Below, piece after piece: positions 1 through 11,342 of a stretch of 64,000 bases of DNA; position 1 is the first letter of the stretch; the number at the start of each line of letters is the position of its first letter. This DNA is from Patellaria atrata CBS 101060 (lineage: Eukaryota > Ascomycota > Dothideomycetes > Patellariales > Patellariaceae). The notes beneath the pieces are model-generated. The model had not been told where the DNA came from. It saw nothing but the letters and a program-made list of their open reading frames with translations, and made no database searches. Both the position numbers and the translations under genes were made by a program. The stretch is from assembly GCA_010093705.1 (NCBI GenBank), contig MU006094.1:409550-473549 (forward strand), read 5' to 3'.

Positions 1-1276
1 ATCCTCGTCAAAACTCAAAAGCACTTCCAGTATCAAATCATAAGAGGAGGTTTGATGCATCTTCCGCACGAGGTAGTGAAGAGCGTCATTCATCTGTCAC
101 AGCAGGAGGTGGACCTCGAGGCCAGAAACGAGGAAGGGATTTTGAACTAGAAAGGGTATGTGCTATCTCTTCCATTTTATTCTATTCGGGAATACAATAG
201 TGCTATTTTCATGCGTGTCATCTATCTTTCTATTGATCCCTTGCTATGTTGCCATTTACCACGTTGCGTCCCATGGCCCCTGAACACCATTTTTTTATAT
301 CTCTTCTCTCCTCTCTTCTCTTCTCTTCTTCTTCCAACTCAATCCACTCTTTTCACTACAACTCATTCACACTCTCAACATTACATTTTGTACGAATCGT
401 ACAACTTCACATTTTCCATCTGTTATCCCAACGTTTTCAGCATGGCAAGAACCCGTGGACGAAATTCCAAGGGGAAAAGGGCAGCCTTGCCCCAAAACCC
501 AAAAACAAAAGTCTACCAAGGCGATTCAGCCGGCGCAGGTCGCAAGCCTGGCTGGATTTGTACGGACTCGACGTGTCCGTACAGAAAAGCTAACTTGCGG
601 CAAGGAAGAGAACTTCATGTCGCGACCCGCCGTACGAATTTCGATTCCCGACAGGTTGAAGAGTCTTCTCGTTGATGACTGGGAGAATGTAACGAAGGGA
701 ATGATGCTCGTTTCAGTGCCATCCGAGACACCAACATCCCTGATCTTGGATGAATACTTCGAGCAGGAAAAGGCAAAGCGTGCGGAAGGCAGTGCTGAGA
801 TGGACATTCTGGAGGAAGTTATTGAAGGCCTCAAGGACTACTTCGACAGGGCCTTGGGCCGCATGCTTCTCTATCGTTTTGAGCGTGAACAGTTCGCAGA
901 AATCTACAGACAGATGGAAAACCCGACTGGACCGTTGGCTGGCAAGAAGGCATCTGATATCTACGGTGGAGAACATCTACTCCGCCTATTCAGTACGTAT
1001 CGCCTTTGATCTTCTTGAACTATCGCACTAACGAACACTATAGCGAGTATGCCCGAATTGATTGCCGCTACGAACATGGACAAACAATCAGTCATTCGTC
1101 TACGCGAAGAGCTTTCCAGAATCGCATTCTGGCTCAGCAAGGATGAAAACATGAAGCGCTATTTCTCAGAGCCTTATCGTCATGTGGAGAGCGATTACAC
1201 CAACAAATCTCGCGGCGACAACAAGCAAGCGGATGAGAAGATCTTCGGCGAAGAGCCATCCAGTGCTGAAGCATGA
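1..1276 (+). CDS. EAF3: Eaf3/MRG15-family chromatin protein, C-terminal part (5' end outside window)
   Basis: Subunit shared by the NuA4 histone acetyltransferase and Rpd3S deacetylase complexes; it reads H3K36 methylation in the nucleus. The window holds the linker and the whole MRG domain. Exons fit at <3-155, 605-992 and 1044-1276 (TGA). The first ends in a GQKRGRDFE linker followed by a GTATGT donor. The second opens EENFMSRPAVRISIPDRLK and holds SLLVDDWENVTKG. The third starts SMPELIAATNMDKQSV and ends in an acidic tail. The chromodomain must lie left of the window. The intron 156-604 is about 450 bp, many times the size of the others here, and holds a CT-rich promoter-like tract (see findings). 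Family assignment is strong; the second acceptor at 604 rests on the conserved protein junction. Confidence 0.88.
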
Positions 1277-2710
1277 GTATGTGACGTGGTCTATTGCATG
1301 TATGGTGTTTAGGAGTTTCTAGTGCAATGGGAAGATGGCACGGTTTCTTCGAGTCTGTTACCTGCGTGCAGGAGCAGAGCCGACTGGTTTTCAATTGCAT
1401 TTTATGGATGGTGATGGATTAGCTCAACCATTTGATGGTCAAGTTTTGAATTTTGTAACTATCCTGCTAGTCGAGAGCTTCTTTGTCATGACAGCTTTTC
1501 TAGCAGAAATCAAGCCCTACATTTTGACAAGTTTCGTTAGCACCTGAAATCTTTGGTCCCCGAAGTGGTTCGTATTCGGTGTATAGGGTTCATATGCAGA
1601 AGGATTAGTATCTTCGTATAGCAGCGCTAACCATTCTAAGCAGAGAGCTTTAGCCAAAGTAGCCAAAATGTTCGCCATGCGCTCCTATAATTACAAGCTT
1701 TCCAGCTATACAAGTATCTTGAAAACTACCACAGCCAGCCACTAACGCTCGCCAGTGAGCGGATGGGCTACGGAGTACTTTTGGACGTCAGGGGAGAGCA
1801 ACAGGGGAGAGCAAGAGGGGGAACGAGACCACAGCTTCGGGACAAAGTTCTCTGGGAGCCCCGGGCTTTTAGCTGCAAGCCTTTGACCGCTGCTTCACTC
1901 AACTTTGAATTTTATATTGACCTTTATAGTAACTCTCACCGCGCCTTGCAAATTTTAGAGGCATATCATCGCAAAAGGTACATTTATTTATATAAAAAAA
2001 AGAAGAAGAAGAAGGCAAGAAAGTCGACAGCCTCATGCTTTTCATATGGCAAATATGACATTTCTCCAAGCGTTCTCACCCCACGTCTCCACGCCCTCGA
2101 TCTCTTGAAAGGTGTTTAGGATCGCCTACGAGGAGCGCACACCCTCCCATAATGACGGTCATTATTGGTTGCAGGCTCGTTAATCCGTCAAAGGCCCAGC
2201 CCAGTCCAACAAGTTTATGACGCCTCAGCCGCTCGAGTCTGACGGTCATTTTGTCTGACAACGCTGTCAAGTCTTCTGTGACAGAGCGCATGCAGGTTAT
2301 CAAACTTCTTGGGCTTAAAGAGGCTTCTGCATGTGAACTACCGCTCACTTCCTCACTCAGAGCTACTTCACCGAAGATCCTCTGTTCAAAGATAAGGTGA
2401 GTTGGCCCACGGTCAGGCTGAGTGGTATCTGCAAGTTTGCCCTTTTCTCTCTTCCTTCATCTGAACTTGTTGCCGTGTCGTTCCAGTTGCACCAACACAT
2501 CCCGCATCGCTAGAACCATTGATAAGCTGGGACGTTGCTTCTTCGACGATGCTGGGCCATCTTGCCAGCCAACCCGTCCTGCAACCAAACAGACATGAGA
2601 TGATCGAGGAGAAAGATTATCGATAAGCCATATACGTCGCATTCGACTTTGGACAATACTTGAACCCAACTCTCGTCCGCGCCGCGACTACCAGCTACAT
2701 CGCACTGAGC
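1277..2710. other. Intergenic, no gene supported
   Basis: Between the EAF3 stop and the rhodopsin-like gene. Short overlapping open frames on both strands show no family resemblance. An A/AG-rich tract lies near 1994-2015. The right part should contain the promoter of the next gene. Confidence 0.5.
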
Positions 2711-4676
2711 ATGTTGGAGCTCGTGGTAGAGTCATGGATCTGGTTCGCCTTCGTGGCGATAATCACCATTGCTCGATTCGTTTCTCGCTCTCTATTATTC
2801 GAATCGGTGTACAAGTTGCAAGTTGACGACTGGATCATGGTGTTTGCGCTTCTCACCTATACCACTCTTATCGTCAGTATCAATATCGTCGCCGACGCTA
2901 GCTCCAACCTCCTACCACCCGACTATGATATCACTCTCTTGACCACGAGCGATATACGTGGTCGCGAATATGGGAGTAAATTTGTCTTTGTCGTCGAGCA
3001 GATGCAATGCTTGACCATATGGGCTGTGAAGGCCTGTCTGTTGATCATGTACTACCGGTTGACGTATGTCCCCTCGAGTCCGCGCATGTCTCAGATATTC
3101 TCAAATCAAAAGCATTGACTAACAACCTTCCCTTGAGACAGTATCGCTTTGAAAGAGAATATATGCGTCAAAGTTTTGGCAGGTTATGTAGCGTTCAGTT
3201 TTGTTTTTATGGAAATATTCTATCTTGGAGTCTGGTGCCGGTATGTTCTCATAACAGAAATAAAATACTGTTTGATTGAAACTAATAAATATGCTCTTCT
3301 AGTCCTATCACAAACTATTGGGCCGTAAGTTTTACACGTATTCTCCGAAATGAGACACTTTACTCACAATACTACAGGTTCCCACACCGAATTCCCAATG
3401 CAGCGCGGCAACCAATCACCTCATCACTAACGCCGTCTTCAACATCTCTTCCGACGTTCTTATGCTCGTCATGGCACTGCAAATGCTCATCCGCAGCAAA
3501 CTTCCCGTCCGTCGGAAGGCGATTCTTTGCTGCATCTTCGGCCTCGGAGTCTTTGTGGTACGGTCCTTTCCCCCCCTGTTACGCCCCATTTTTACCTTAC
3601 TCACACAGAAATAGATCCTCTCTGCTGTGCTCAACAAATACTATTCATTTACTAACCCCTACGGCTCTCTCTGGACTTTTTGGTACGTCCGCGAATCCTC
3701 CACCGCCCTCCTTGTCGCCAACCTCCCGTTCACCTGGACGCTGCTCCGACGGATCTTCAACCTGCATGCCTTCGACGGCACAAGCTTATCTTCCAACCAC
3801 CACTCCAACCCCCCACCATTCCACTCCCAGCGCACCGCCCGCAACAGACACGCATGGGACGCCGCCAAGGATGCTGTGGTGAAGCACTCCGAAAAAGCAG
3901 AAGGAATGATCTACGGAAGGGGAAGCGGAACGAAGAGCCAATTAGGAAAGGAGCGATACTCCGGCGGGGGCCGAGACTCGAGGAGTGCAAGACACGGCGG
4001 GCACGGCGGGAAATTCCTCTCCGCAACCGAAGACCATAAACACGTTTCCCGCCCCTCCTCCTCCCACGGCCCCAAACACTCACGTCCCCATTCCTTCCAC
4101 GGCCCTCCCAATCATACCCACGACCCCGGCCGTCTTAGCCCCTTCCCTCATCTCCATCTTCCTCATCATCTTCACAGCAACCATAGGAGAAGTGTTAGTA
4201 GTAGGTCTAGCACCGCGACACCGAGTAGTCCCACTTCTACACACCACAGTAGGGGCAGCTCGGATGTGAATTATAGTTTCGATGCCATGCAAAGGGATTT
4301 GCAGATGTGGAATGAGCAGGGTATCACGCGGCACCAATATGCCGGAAACGTGCTTGAAGGGCGGAGACGCCCGGTTTCACCTATGGATGAGTTGGTGCAT
4401 GGACGGGCGGATAGGGAAGCGTTGGAGGGGGATGAGGAGGCGTGGGTTGGAGGGAATGCGGGGGAGACGGTTTCGAGGGATGAGGCAAAGGAGAGAAGAA
4501 TTTCGAGAGATGAAGAAAAAGAGGAGAGAGTTCAGAGAGATGACAAAGAAGCCACAACCGACGATGAACAGCAAGGCGTGGGGAGACAGTGGGCCGTCGG
4601 CATCGGGAGGGTGGATACGGGATTCAGGCAGGAGTTGAGGGAGATGGAACGAGCGGTTTTGGCGTCGGATAAATAA
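2711..4676 (+). CDS. Fungal rhodopsin-domain (PTH11-like) integral membrane protein
   Basis: Predicted seven-helix plasma-membrane protein of the fungal 'rhodopsin domain' family (formerly PTH11-related), a set of GPCR-like proteins of mostly unknown ligand. Exons 2711-3063, 3142-3240, 3303-3324, 3378-3557 and 3615-4676 stay in phase and give 571 aa. The start is the ATG opening MLELVVESWIW; in-frame sequence upstream has no ATG. Helices alternate with family hallmarks: DDWIMVFALL in the second helix region, WAVKACLLIMYYRL, a CRPITNYW motif after helix IV, and SDVLMLVMALQML before a basic loop. The last third (from about residue 260) is a hydrophilic His/Ser-rich cytoplasmic tail ending in an acidic, Arg/Glu-rich stretch. 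Exon 3 is only 22 nt. Family is confident; biological role unknown. Confidence 0.85.
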
Positions 4677-6162
4677 CTCTTCATCATGATGGATCCTGAA
4701 CCTGGATTTCGGATCCATGCTGTGTTTCATAGCGGTGGGGTAGATATCTGGTGTTTATTTATGGGTTTGACTTTTTCCTCTTTTTTTTCCTTATCTTTTT
4801 CTTGGCTCGATACCCCCTTGCTATCATTTATGTCCTCAAAATTCAGGTGTGGGATAGGAGTTTTTGGGAACGATGGGATGAGTATGATATAGGTATGATC
4901 ATATATGGGTATGAGGGATGTCTTTACTGTATCTCGTGAGCTGTACCTTACCTTGGGGCTTTGTATTCAGTAGAACTAGGAACGAACTTAGAGATGTTGT
5001 ATTGTACAGTACCGCACGACCTTGAAGAGGTTTGAAAAGGTTGACTTGATTTTAATATTCATGTTGTACGGTACAGAAGCCATGAGGAAGGGCCCGGGGG
5101 GATGTCTACCCGGTACGGTACCGCTTCCCCGTACGGAACGGAGCCCATTCTACCGCTCCGACCTTTCGCATCGGCCCGACCGCATAATAACTATAATTTC
5201 AACCCCGACCAACACAGCTAACAACGAAAATCACCAAAACAATAAAAGTTTTTTTTTTTTTTTTTTTGATGGAGTTTTTCTTTGGGACAGGGAAGGTTAT
5301 ACCTCTGTCCTCTATTCTCTGCCCTAGAACTAGGGATGGGAGTCAAACTTAACCTTCGCTAGGATAGTTGTGCTAGTGTACAGTGGGAGCACGATATGAT
5401 GATATCCCGGTGTTAATGTGCGCTGGTGGAACAGTATAGTTCAATGAGGGGGGTTTGTTCGAATGAGCATTTTGACAGTATGTCATAATGGTGGGATAGG
5501 AGGCGTGGTGCGGAAGTAGAGTAGGGGATTAGCATGGGGATAGGGGGGGTGAGGATAGGGGTATAAAAATAAGGGGTGCGGGGGTGTAAGCGGAAGAAGA
5601 GAAAAAGGGCGTGGTGGAGAGAAAAGGGGGTATGATTACCTGCGGTAGGGGCTTGATGATGAGGAGTTTCGCCTAAGATTGTCAAGAGTGATTGAGTTGA
5701 GAGGTTTTATCGTTGACGGGTATTTCTGGGGCAGTTCATCCACCGGCCATCTTTTATATTACTCTCTTCTCCTTGCTGGTTGTGGGGATGTCCCTTTAGG
5801 TCAAGGTGTCTTCGGTAGTGTTGGATTGAATGGTGGGAGAACCTATGAGAAATACCATAATCCTGTGGTTGTAATATTAAAAACGTATCGAGGACGGTAA
5901 CGTGTCCGCGTCGAAAAGAGAGAGATATGAAATCTACTGTTCTAAATATATCATCATTATAAATACAGTATCAAAGGAGATTACAGCCATATTACCCATC
6001 AAGTATCAAAGTGAAATATTACAGATACCACCTAAAGCATCACATTTAAAAGGAGATAGGAAACATCACTGCTTAATCTTACACCACCATAGACAAATGA
6101 AAGATCATCCCATAATCGTACAGCACCAAGAAAGAGAAACCATAATATCCTTTCGTACACTA
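4677..6162. other. Intergenic with GTAC palindromes and a poly-T run
   Basis: No gene supported. It contains the terminator side of the rhodopsin-like gene, a cluster of GTAC-rich palindromic motifs at 5004-5137 (tgtacagtacc, tgtacggtacag, cggtacggtaccg), and a 19-base T run at 5249-5267. From about 5880 the sequence is AT-rich. Confidence 0.5.
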
Positions 6163-7310
6163 TCAAACTCGAAGAAACTGTAACAGGCTAGAGCCTAGTG
6201 GTATGAGCGCGCCCTGCATCCGAAGATCAGCCAGTAATATTTTCCTCAAACCTGCCTTCAGACTCTTTTCTTCTTCTTTATCTTGATTGTAGATAGCATC
6301 TGGACTAGATAGTTGGAACACAATTACTAGAGGCCGCTCACAGAAACGAGAAACTACTGGATTGACAGTAAGGATTGACTGGTTGAAAGGACCTGGAGAT
6401 TTTGGGTTATCTAGAAGATGGTCACTCATCTAACTCGTATTCCCCATCTTCTTTATCTCCAGAAACTTATTTGTTTTCAGCAAGTGCTTCATTTTCTGCA
6501 ACTTCTTCACTTCCAGCGAACCCTCCAACCCCCCTCCCACCACCTTCATATCATTTCTCCTCCCCATAGCTCCGCAATTGTTCGCATGGATGGTACTGTA
6601 GCGCTTTTATGAGGAACCTCCATTGCGAATCGGTTACCTCAGAACCACGGTTCTTTGGCCGATGGTCAAGGTAAAACCGTAACAGGGGCTTCTCATACAG
6701 TCTTTTGCACACGAAGGAGACTGTTGGTACGGTTGGAGGATTGCGAGCTTCATCGTTGAGAATAGTCCCGAAGCTCTTGGAAAACATTGGGACAGTAGAC
6801 CTTTCCGCAATTCCCTGACGATGGTTTTCTCAAGACCATTCTGCGTCTCTGACTCGCGATTGAATTTCTTTTCTCCAAATCCTGAAAAGCTCTGTAAAGG
6901 CAGAATTGTCTCCCATTTGAAGTTGTAGATATCGTAGATTACGGATACGCCTTTGAAGGCGGATTCTAGTGCAGGAATTACCATGGGAGTCCTTTCTATA
7001 TGTGCAAAAAGCTTGTGCATTTTATTCCGGTCGCCGCTATCTGTTCTTATGAATTCCAGAATAGCCTCTTTGGTTAATTATTGTCTTTCCGTTTGAGGCG
7101 TTTTCAGACCATTGTATTTGTTCTCTTTTCCCGTGTCGCGGCTGAAAATTGCGCTCTAGACTTGTGCAAGATAATTCTACTCGATTAGATTGAATATAAC
7201 GGCCAACGCAGAAGCCGTGTCCACAGATTTCTCTGAAGTTGAGCTGTGCAAAACTCCAGTAGTAGTATATATAGCATCCAGAACAGAGCCATTGTTCTTC
7301 AGAGGCCATC
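6163..7310 (-). pseudogene. Decayed hypothetical gene with N-terminal W-C-x2-C / C-G-H-x2-C motif
   Basis: Minus-strand open pieces follow one another but change frame: 7310 down to about 7040, 7020-6634, 6787-6551 and 6429-6163. The first begins MASEEQWLCSGC and continues to EICGHGFCVGR, a W-x-C-x2-C ... C-G-H-x2-C layout like the small zinc-ribbon or RanBP2-like N-termini of many Leotiomycete hypothetical proteins. Further on, near 6560-6420, a reading holds SEEVAENEALAENK, a stop, then DKEDGEYELDE, an acidic tail. The breaks could be introns, but no set of GT-AG introns joined them, so I call it decayed. Function unknown. It could instead be two small genes. Confidence 0.35.
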
Positions 7311-7381
7311 TTGGCGAAGGAATAGAAAGATTCAGTGTGAAGAATTGATATTTTAGAAGTTGGTAGGAAAAGAATCCTCAA

Positions 7382-8085
7382 TCCGCAAGAGGATGGAAGA
7401 TGTTCGAGGTGTGTCCGACCTGGAAAAGTGGAGGAGATAGTGAGAAAAAATTGTTCTTTTATAATGATTCTTTAGGTAAGTTGATATGCTTCAAACTCGA
7501 TGTGCACAATTGATCGAGGATTTCAATTTCAGGGAAGAGGTGTATATATGTGTTTCGGGGGAGAGGGATTGACTCAAAGATGAGATGTCTGGATGATACG
7601 TGAGTATGAACGCCATGTGTTGCTTTAATATTCGTTGCACCAACTTATGAGTTCTTTCTGTGACAGATGGGTCCGAAGTGTGAAAGTTGACCCCTGAAGA
7701 GGTATGTGGCCCTATAGTTCAATACCCTTCTCACTTCTATAGCTATAGAGAGGCTGAAATGAAGAGATACTATGCCTATATAATTAACTATTCTAGTATA
7801 CCTTACCCGCACTTGATGGTACATAGCTTATTCTAAGAGTTCTAAACGGACTAAGGTGTATTCCTTACATATTCTTTGGGGTATCTTAACATATTAATAA
7901 TATAAGCTCCAAGGGGGGTGAAGCATCAAACATAGTATAGACTACAATTAAACTTATACTATTCATCATAGTATAGGCCGTACGTATGGCCATAGAGACG
8001 CTCGTAAATAGGATGTACGGAGATTCCCGTATAGAGGATTGTGGAGCACGCCGTACAGAGGCCGTGCCAGAGGGTCGTTGTGACC
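7382..8085. other. AT-rich intergenic
   Basis: No coding region or RNA gene seen. The stretch is AT-rich, with short runs such as tatataattaac near 7780. The right edge leads into the tandem repeat. Confidence 0.5.
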
Positions 8086-8100
8086 ATTGAGAGGCCGAAT

Positions 8101-8350
8101 GAGGTTGAATGGATGGTCGAAGACGTGGGCGAAGAGATAGCTGAATAGATGGTCGCCGACGAAGTCGAACGAGGTTGAACAGGTGTTCGTTGACGAGGCC
8201 GAATAGATAGTGTCGTTGTCGTTGACGAGGATGAATGAAAGGCCGAAGACGTGGACGAAGAGATAGCCGGACAGATAGCCGTTGACGAAGCCGGACGAGG
8301 CTGAACAGATGATCGAAAACAAAGCCGAACGTGCCTAAATATATGGCTAA
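8101..8350. repeat. Two diverged ~125-bp tandem direct repeats, CpG-rich
   Basis: Two adjacent units start near 8101 and 8226. The clearest shared blocks are gaagacgtgg at 8119 and 8244, 125 bp apart, followed by cgaagagatag and acgaag-cg-acgagg-tgaacag at the same offset in each copy. Most differences look like transitions. Within each unit shorter motifs (gccgaa-ag, gttgacgag) recur, so the array may have grown from a smaller minisatellite. Open frames of 118-189 codons cross the array on the minus strand in all three frames, as expected of low-complexity repeats rather than a gene. Confidence 0.65.
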
Positions 8351-8459
8351 AGATGAGTAATACCGTACGATGCATCTGATGCTAATGGCCGTAGGGGCAA
8401 GTACCAAACTTCTCCGAAATACCGTGAACGAGGCCGTATAATAGTCCGTATACAAGATT

Positions 8460-9548
8460 GTTGATGGGTAATTTCGTGTGAGGTATCTAATACTAGGAGC
8501 CGTAAAGGCCAGCTAAGGTATTGTGTAGTGTAGAGGCTACTGCGCCAAAGAGAGGGCTGTAGATATCCGTTTATTTAGTGTCGTTGAATATAAGGTAACA
8601 CGCCGAATAATGCAGGCTAAACGGCTACCTTAGAAAGTAGATAATCTGACTTATTCGATGTCGCCGTTATAACGGAAGATAACAAGGAGGTACCTAATAG
8701 CCTTCAACAAAGTCTTAAGTACGCTAACAGAGGCTTTTTTTGGCCGAGGTAGGTACCCCCTATAGCCAGCATAACTGCACGTCATTACATGATGAACCTT
8801 CATCTCGTTGATCAAAGAAGGGCCTTACGGCTCTATTTCACCTCAAGATATGACGAACCATGATACGGGGATCAACTATTCAATGACAATTAGATCGACT
8901 ACCGTTTCGATGTCATAAGACAGGACTCACGGTGCTTGAAAGTAATCACACCATCAAGATGGGTCCTTGAAGTGAGAACCAACCAGCTCATAATGTACTG
9001 TCTAAGAGGACTATCAAACATACCAGCTTGAATACGGCGTGCAGATACACAGGGATCACAAATGAATTTTACAGAAGTCAATACCACCACCACGGGGAAT
9101 GGAAAATTAATTATGTTATTTAAGACATGTTCTAATTAGAAAGGGGAACCCCCAGATCATCAACCGAAGAATTGGGAGAGCATTAGGGCAATATCAATAT
9201 CCAACCCAGTACAAAGGAAATAGAGCTTTTATGATCGTACACTGGACCATGAAAACAAACCCAATCAACCGACATCCTACAGAGATCCTAAATTAAAACT
9301 AGAGAGAGCTTACACCATTAACCTTGTCAAGTTGTGGGTTAACCCGTATAATGTGGGTAATATAGATCACAGTTGAAGAAAGATAGCCCCGAGATGGAGT
9401 ACCCCATAGCGGGGAGTATGACCTGCTTGCACACGACTGTTAAGACGTTTGAATAGGAATAGACTCGGTTGTTGGTTGGTTCTTACCAGAGACCCTCTTT
9501 TTGGTCATACGAGCTTCCATCTCGCGTTTATGGACCTTAGTCCTGAGA
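8460..9548. other. Intergenic, nothing recognised
   Basis: Mixed AT-rich sequence with only short open frames on either strand and no motif I recognise. No tRNA-like structure seen. Confidence 0.45.
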
Positions 9549-10350
9549 TTAAATAGCTTCATGTGGCAACTCATTCCATATACTTGCGATATAGGTTGAG
9601 CTACCTAAACCAGTCCCTTGATCCCAAACGTCTACACATGAGTGGACAATTGTGCAGAGTTTCGCTTTTACGAACTTGTAAATAAACTCCCATTGATCAT
9701 AAACCAGGAAACCGAGACTAGACCCATCGGGTTTGGTTAGCAATCCATGAAGTGAATGCTGAGCGTAAAGCAGAGCACATATTTTATCGATTGACGCTCC
9801 GTTCAAGTGGGCCACCTTGATATCAGGGGTTGGAATTGACTCTGTAACTTTCGTTCAAGGCTGAATCCTCGATATCCTGTCTCCAAACTTTTCTTAACTG
9901 TTTAACTTTAGCCTTTGTTTCCACTCCCACATACTCGAACTGCAGGGAATGGCACACTTCAACGAGAGCGTCATCCAAAGCTTGGAGGATATTCTCTTGG
10001 GAATTGACCCATACCCCTTCTTTGCTAGCTTTCCTGTTCCACGTTTCCTGGAAATCCACATGTGATGGGTCTTTCAATCTGGGAATACTCCTCACATTGT
10101 CTTGTAGAACCCCGGGTGTGGGGGGTGGCGGGCTCGGAGTGTGAGTATATCATGAATAGACATATTAGGTGGATGCGTATTGCAGGCAGTACAGCTTTCT
10201 GTGTGTTCTTAACAATCGAGGCCGATCCAATAGTCACAGTCCTTCTTGATGCCGACATGACGACGAGTTCCATCATTAAAAAGGGATTTATAGGAGGCAT
10301 AAATTTTCTGCCTACAGCGAATGCAGACATCATCTTTTGGCAGTTGAGCG
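9549..10350 (-). pseudogene. Decayed Cys-rich hypothetical gene
   Basis: Three coding-like blocks on the minus strand. Block 1 (about 10350-10215) reads LPKDDVCIRCRQKIYASYK on to KKDCDYWIGLDC, meets a TAA, then continues EHTESCTACNTHPPNMS in the same frame: a C-x2-C ... C ... C ... C-x2-C pattern like a small zinc-binding domain. Block 2 (10095-9823) holds ILQALDDALVEVCHSLQFEY. Block 3 starts VTESIPTPDIKVAHLNGASI and runs to 9549. Blocks 2 and 3 meet at about 9850 with a one-base frame change (ALNE|VTES) and no room for an intron. This fits a host gene that recently lost function. Family not recognised; a sequencing error at the frame change cannot be excluded. Confidence 0.45.
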
Positions 10351-10569
10351 CAGTTTTGGGCAGTCTGTGAAGCTAACGACTGAGGATTTCCTGAAATAGA
10401 CGTGCAAAGAAAGTAGTGTTAACTCGGAGAGCAAATATGCAAACTTTTGTTGGTGATTAAAATTTTCTTTTTCCTTTGGGTGAACAATGAGAACGACAGC
10501 CTCAACATCGTAGAAGGAGGGAGAATATATCATTTTCAGATTCAGCGACTGACTCAACAACGAGAGAAT

Positions 10570-11342
10570 GCCTTGAGTGAATGAGTGTGAGCAGAATGAG
10601 TTATCCGCCGTCGAAGGCGTTTGATTGTATCAGAATGTTTGAGAGATTGAGTCTAAGCCGCGGTGGCCATCAGAGCCAGAGATATATTTGGGAGTTCTCT
10701 GATGGTATTCCTTCTAAGGGCTGACTGGAAAGAATATCGTTGTGCTCACATCGGTTTCAAAGTTTGTCCACTATTTATGACTAGGATTGAGTATAAGACG
10801 CCCAGAAGATGACATTTTGGAGGATGAGTATGCTCAAATGTGAATTACTGAAAGCGATGATTCCCATATCTCATAAACTTGAAGTTATGTGGCAGACTAA
10901 TACGTAAGATTGGGCATGGTTATTGTTTTACTGCACTCCGATTGATACCTGGATATTTTTGACACCCGAAAGACACAGGAAATCATGCAGCAAAAGACGT
11001 ACCGATGATAGCAACGATATTACGGAACCTGCTACGCAGATAAGTGTCTTGAAAGCTTGAGGTTTTACGAAAGAACTTATGAATAAGATGTCGGTGATTA
11101 TATAGCCCACGTAAATCATAAAGGGCACAATTATTCAACTGGGGCCAAAAGATACGCCCAGAATGACAGATGATCAAAGAGTCAAGTGATAGGAACTAGA
11201 ACATAAGGAAGTCCGAAGCCTATGAGGTCCTCTAAGATGTGACACGAGTGGCGTCACCATGTTTAGTCAGCTCAAAGTGAGTCATCTTTGATATCATCAC
11301 TCATTATAGGAATTCTATATGCCATCTATGCTGACTCACCGT
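10570..11342. other. Intergenic downstream of BNA3-like gene
   Basis: No supported gene. Two overlapping short minus-strand frames at 10928-11177 have no recognisable similarity. Confidence 0.45.

Noticed and set aside
430-604. Possible histone H3-like start (MARTRGRNSKGK)
   Set aside because: Only the first four residues resemble H3 and the following sequence does not align; no histone fold appears.
3553-4337. Several 85-119-codon frames on both strands
   Set aside because: They overlap the last exon of the rhodopsin-like gene, which is in phase with its upstream exons.
7886-8455. 189-, 138- and 118-codon minus-strand frames rich in Arg/Leu/Ser
   Set aside because: All three frames are open at once across a tandem repeat, so length comes from low complexity, not from selection for coding.
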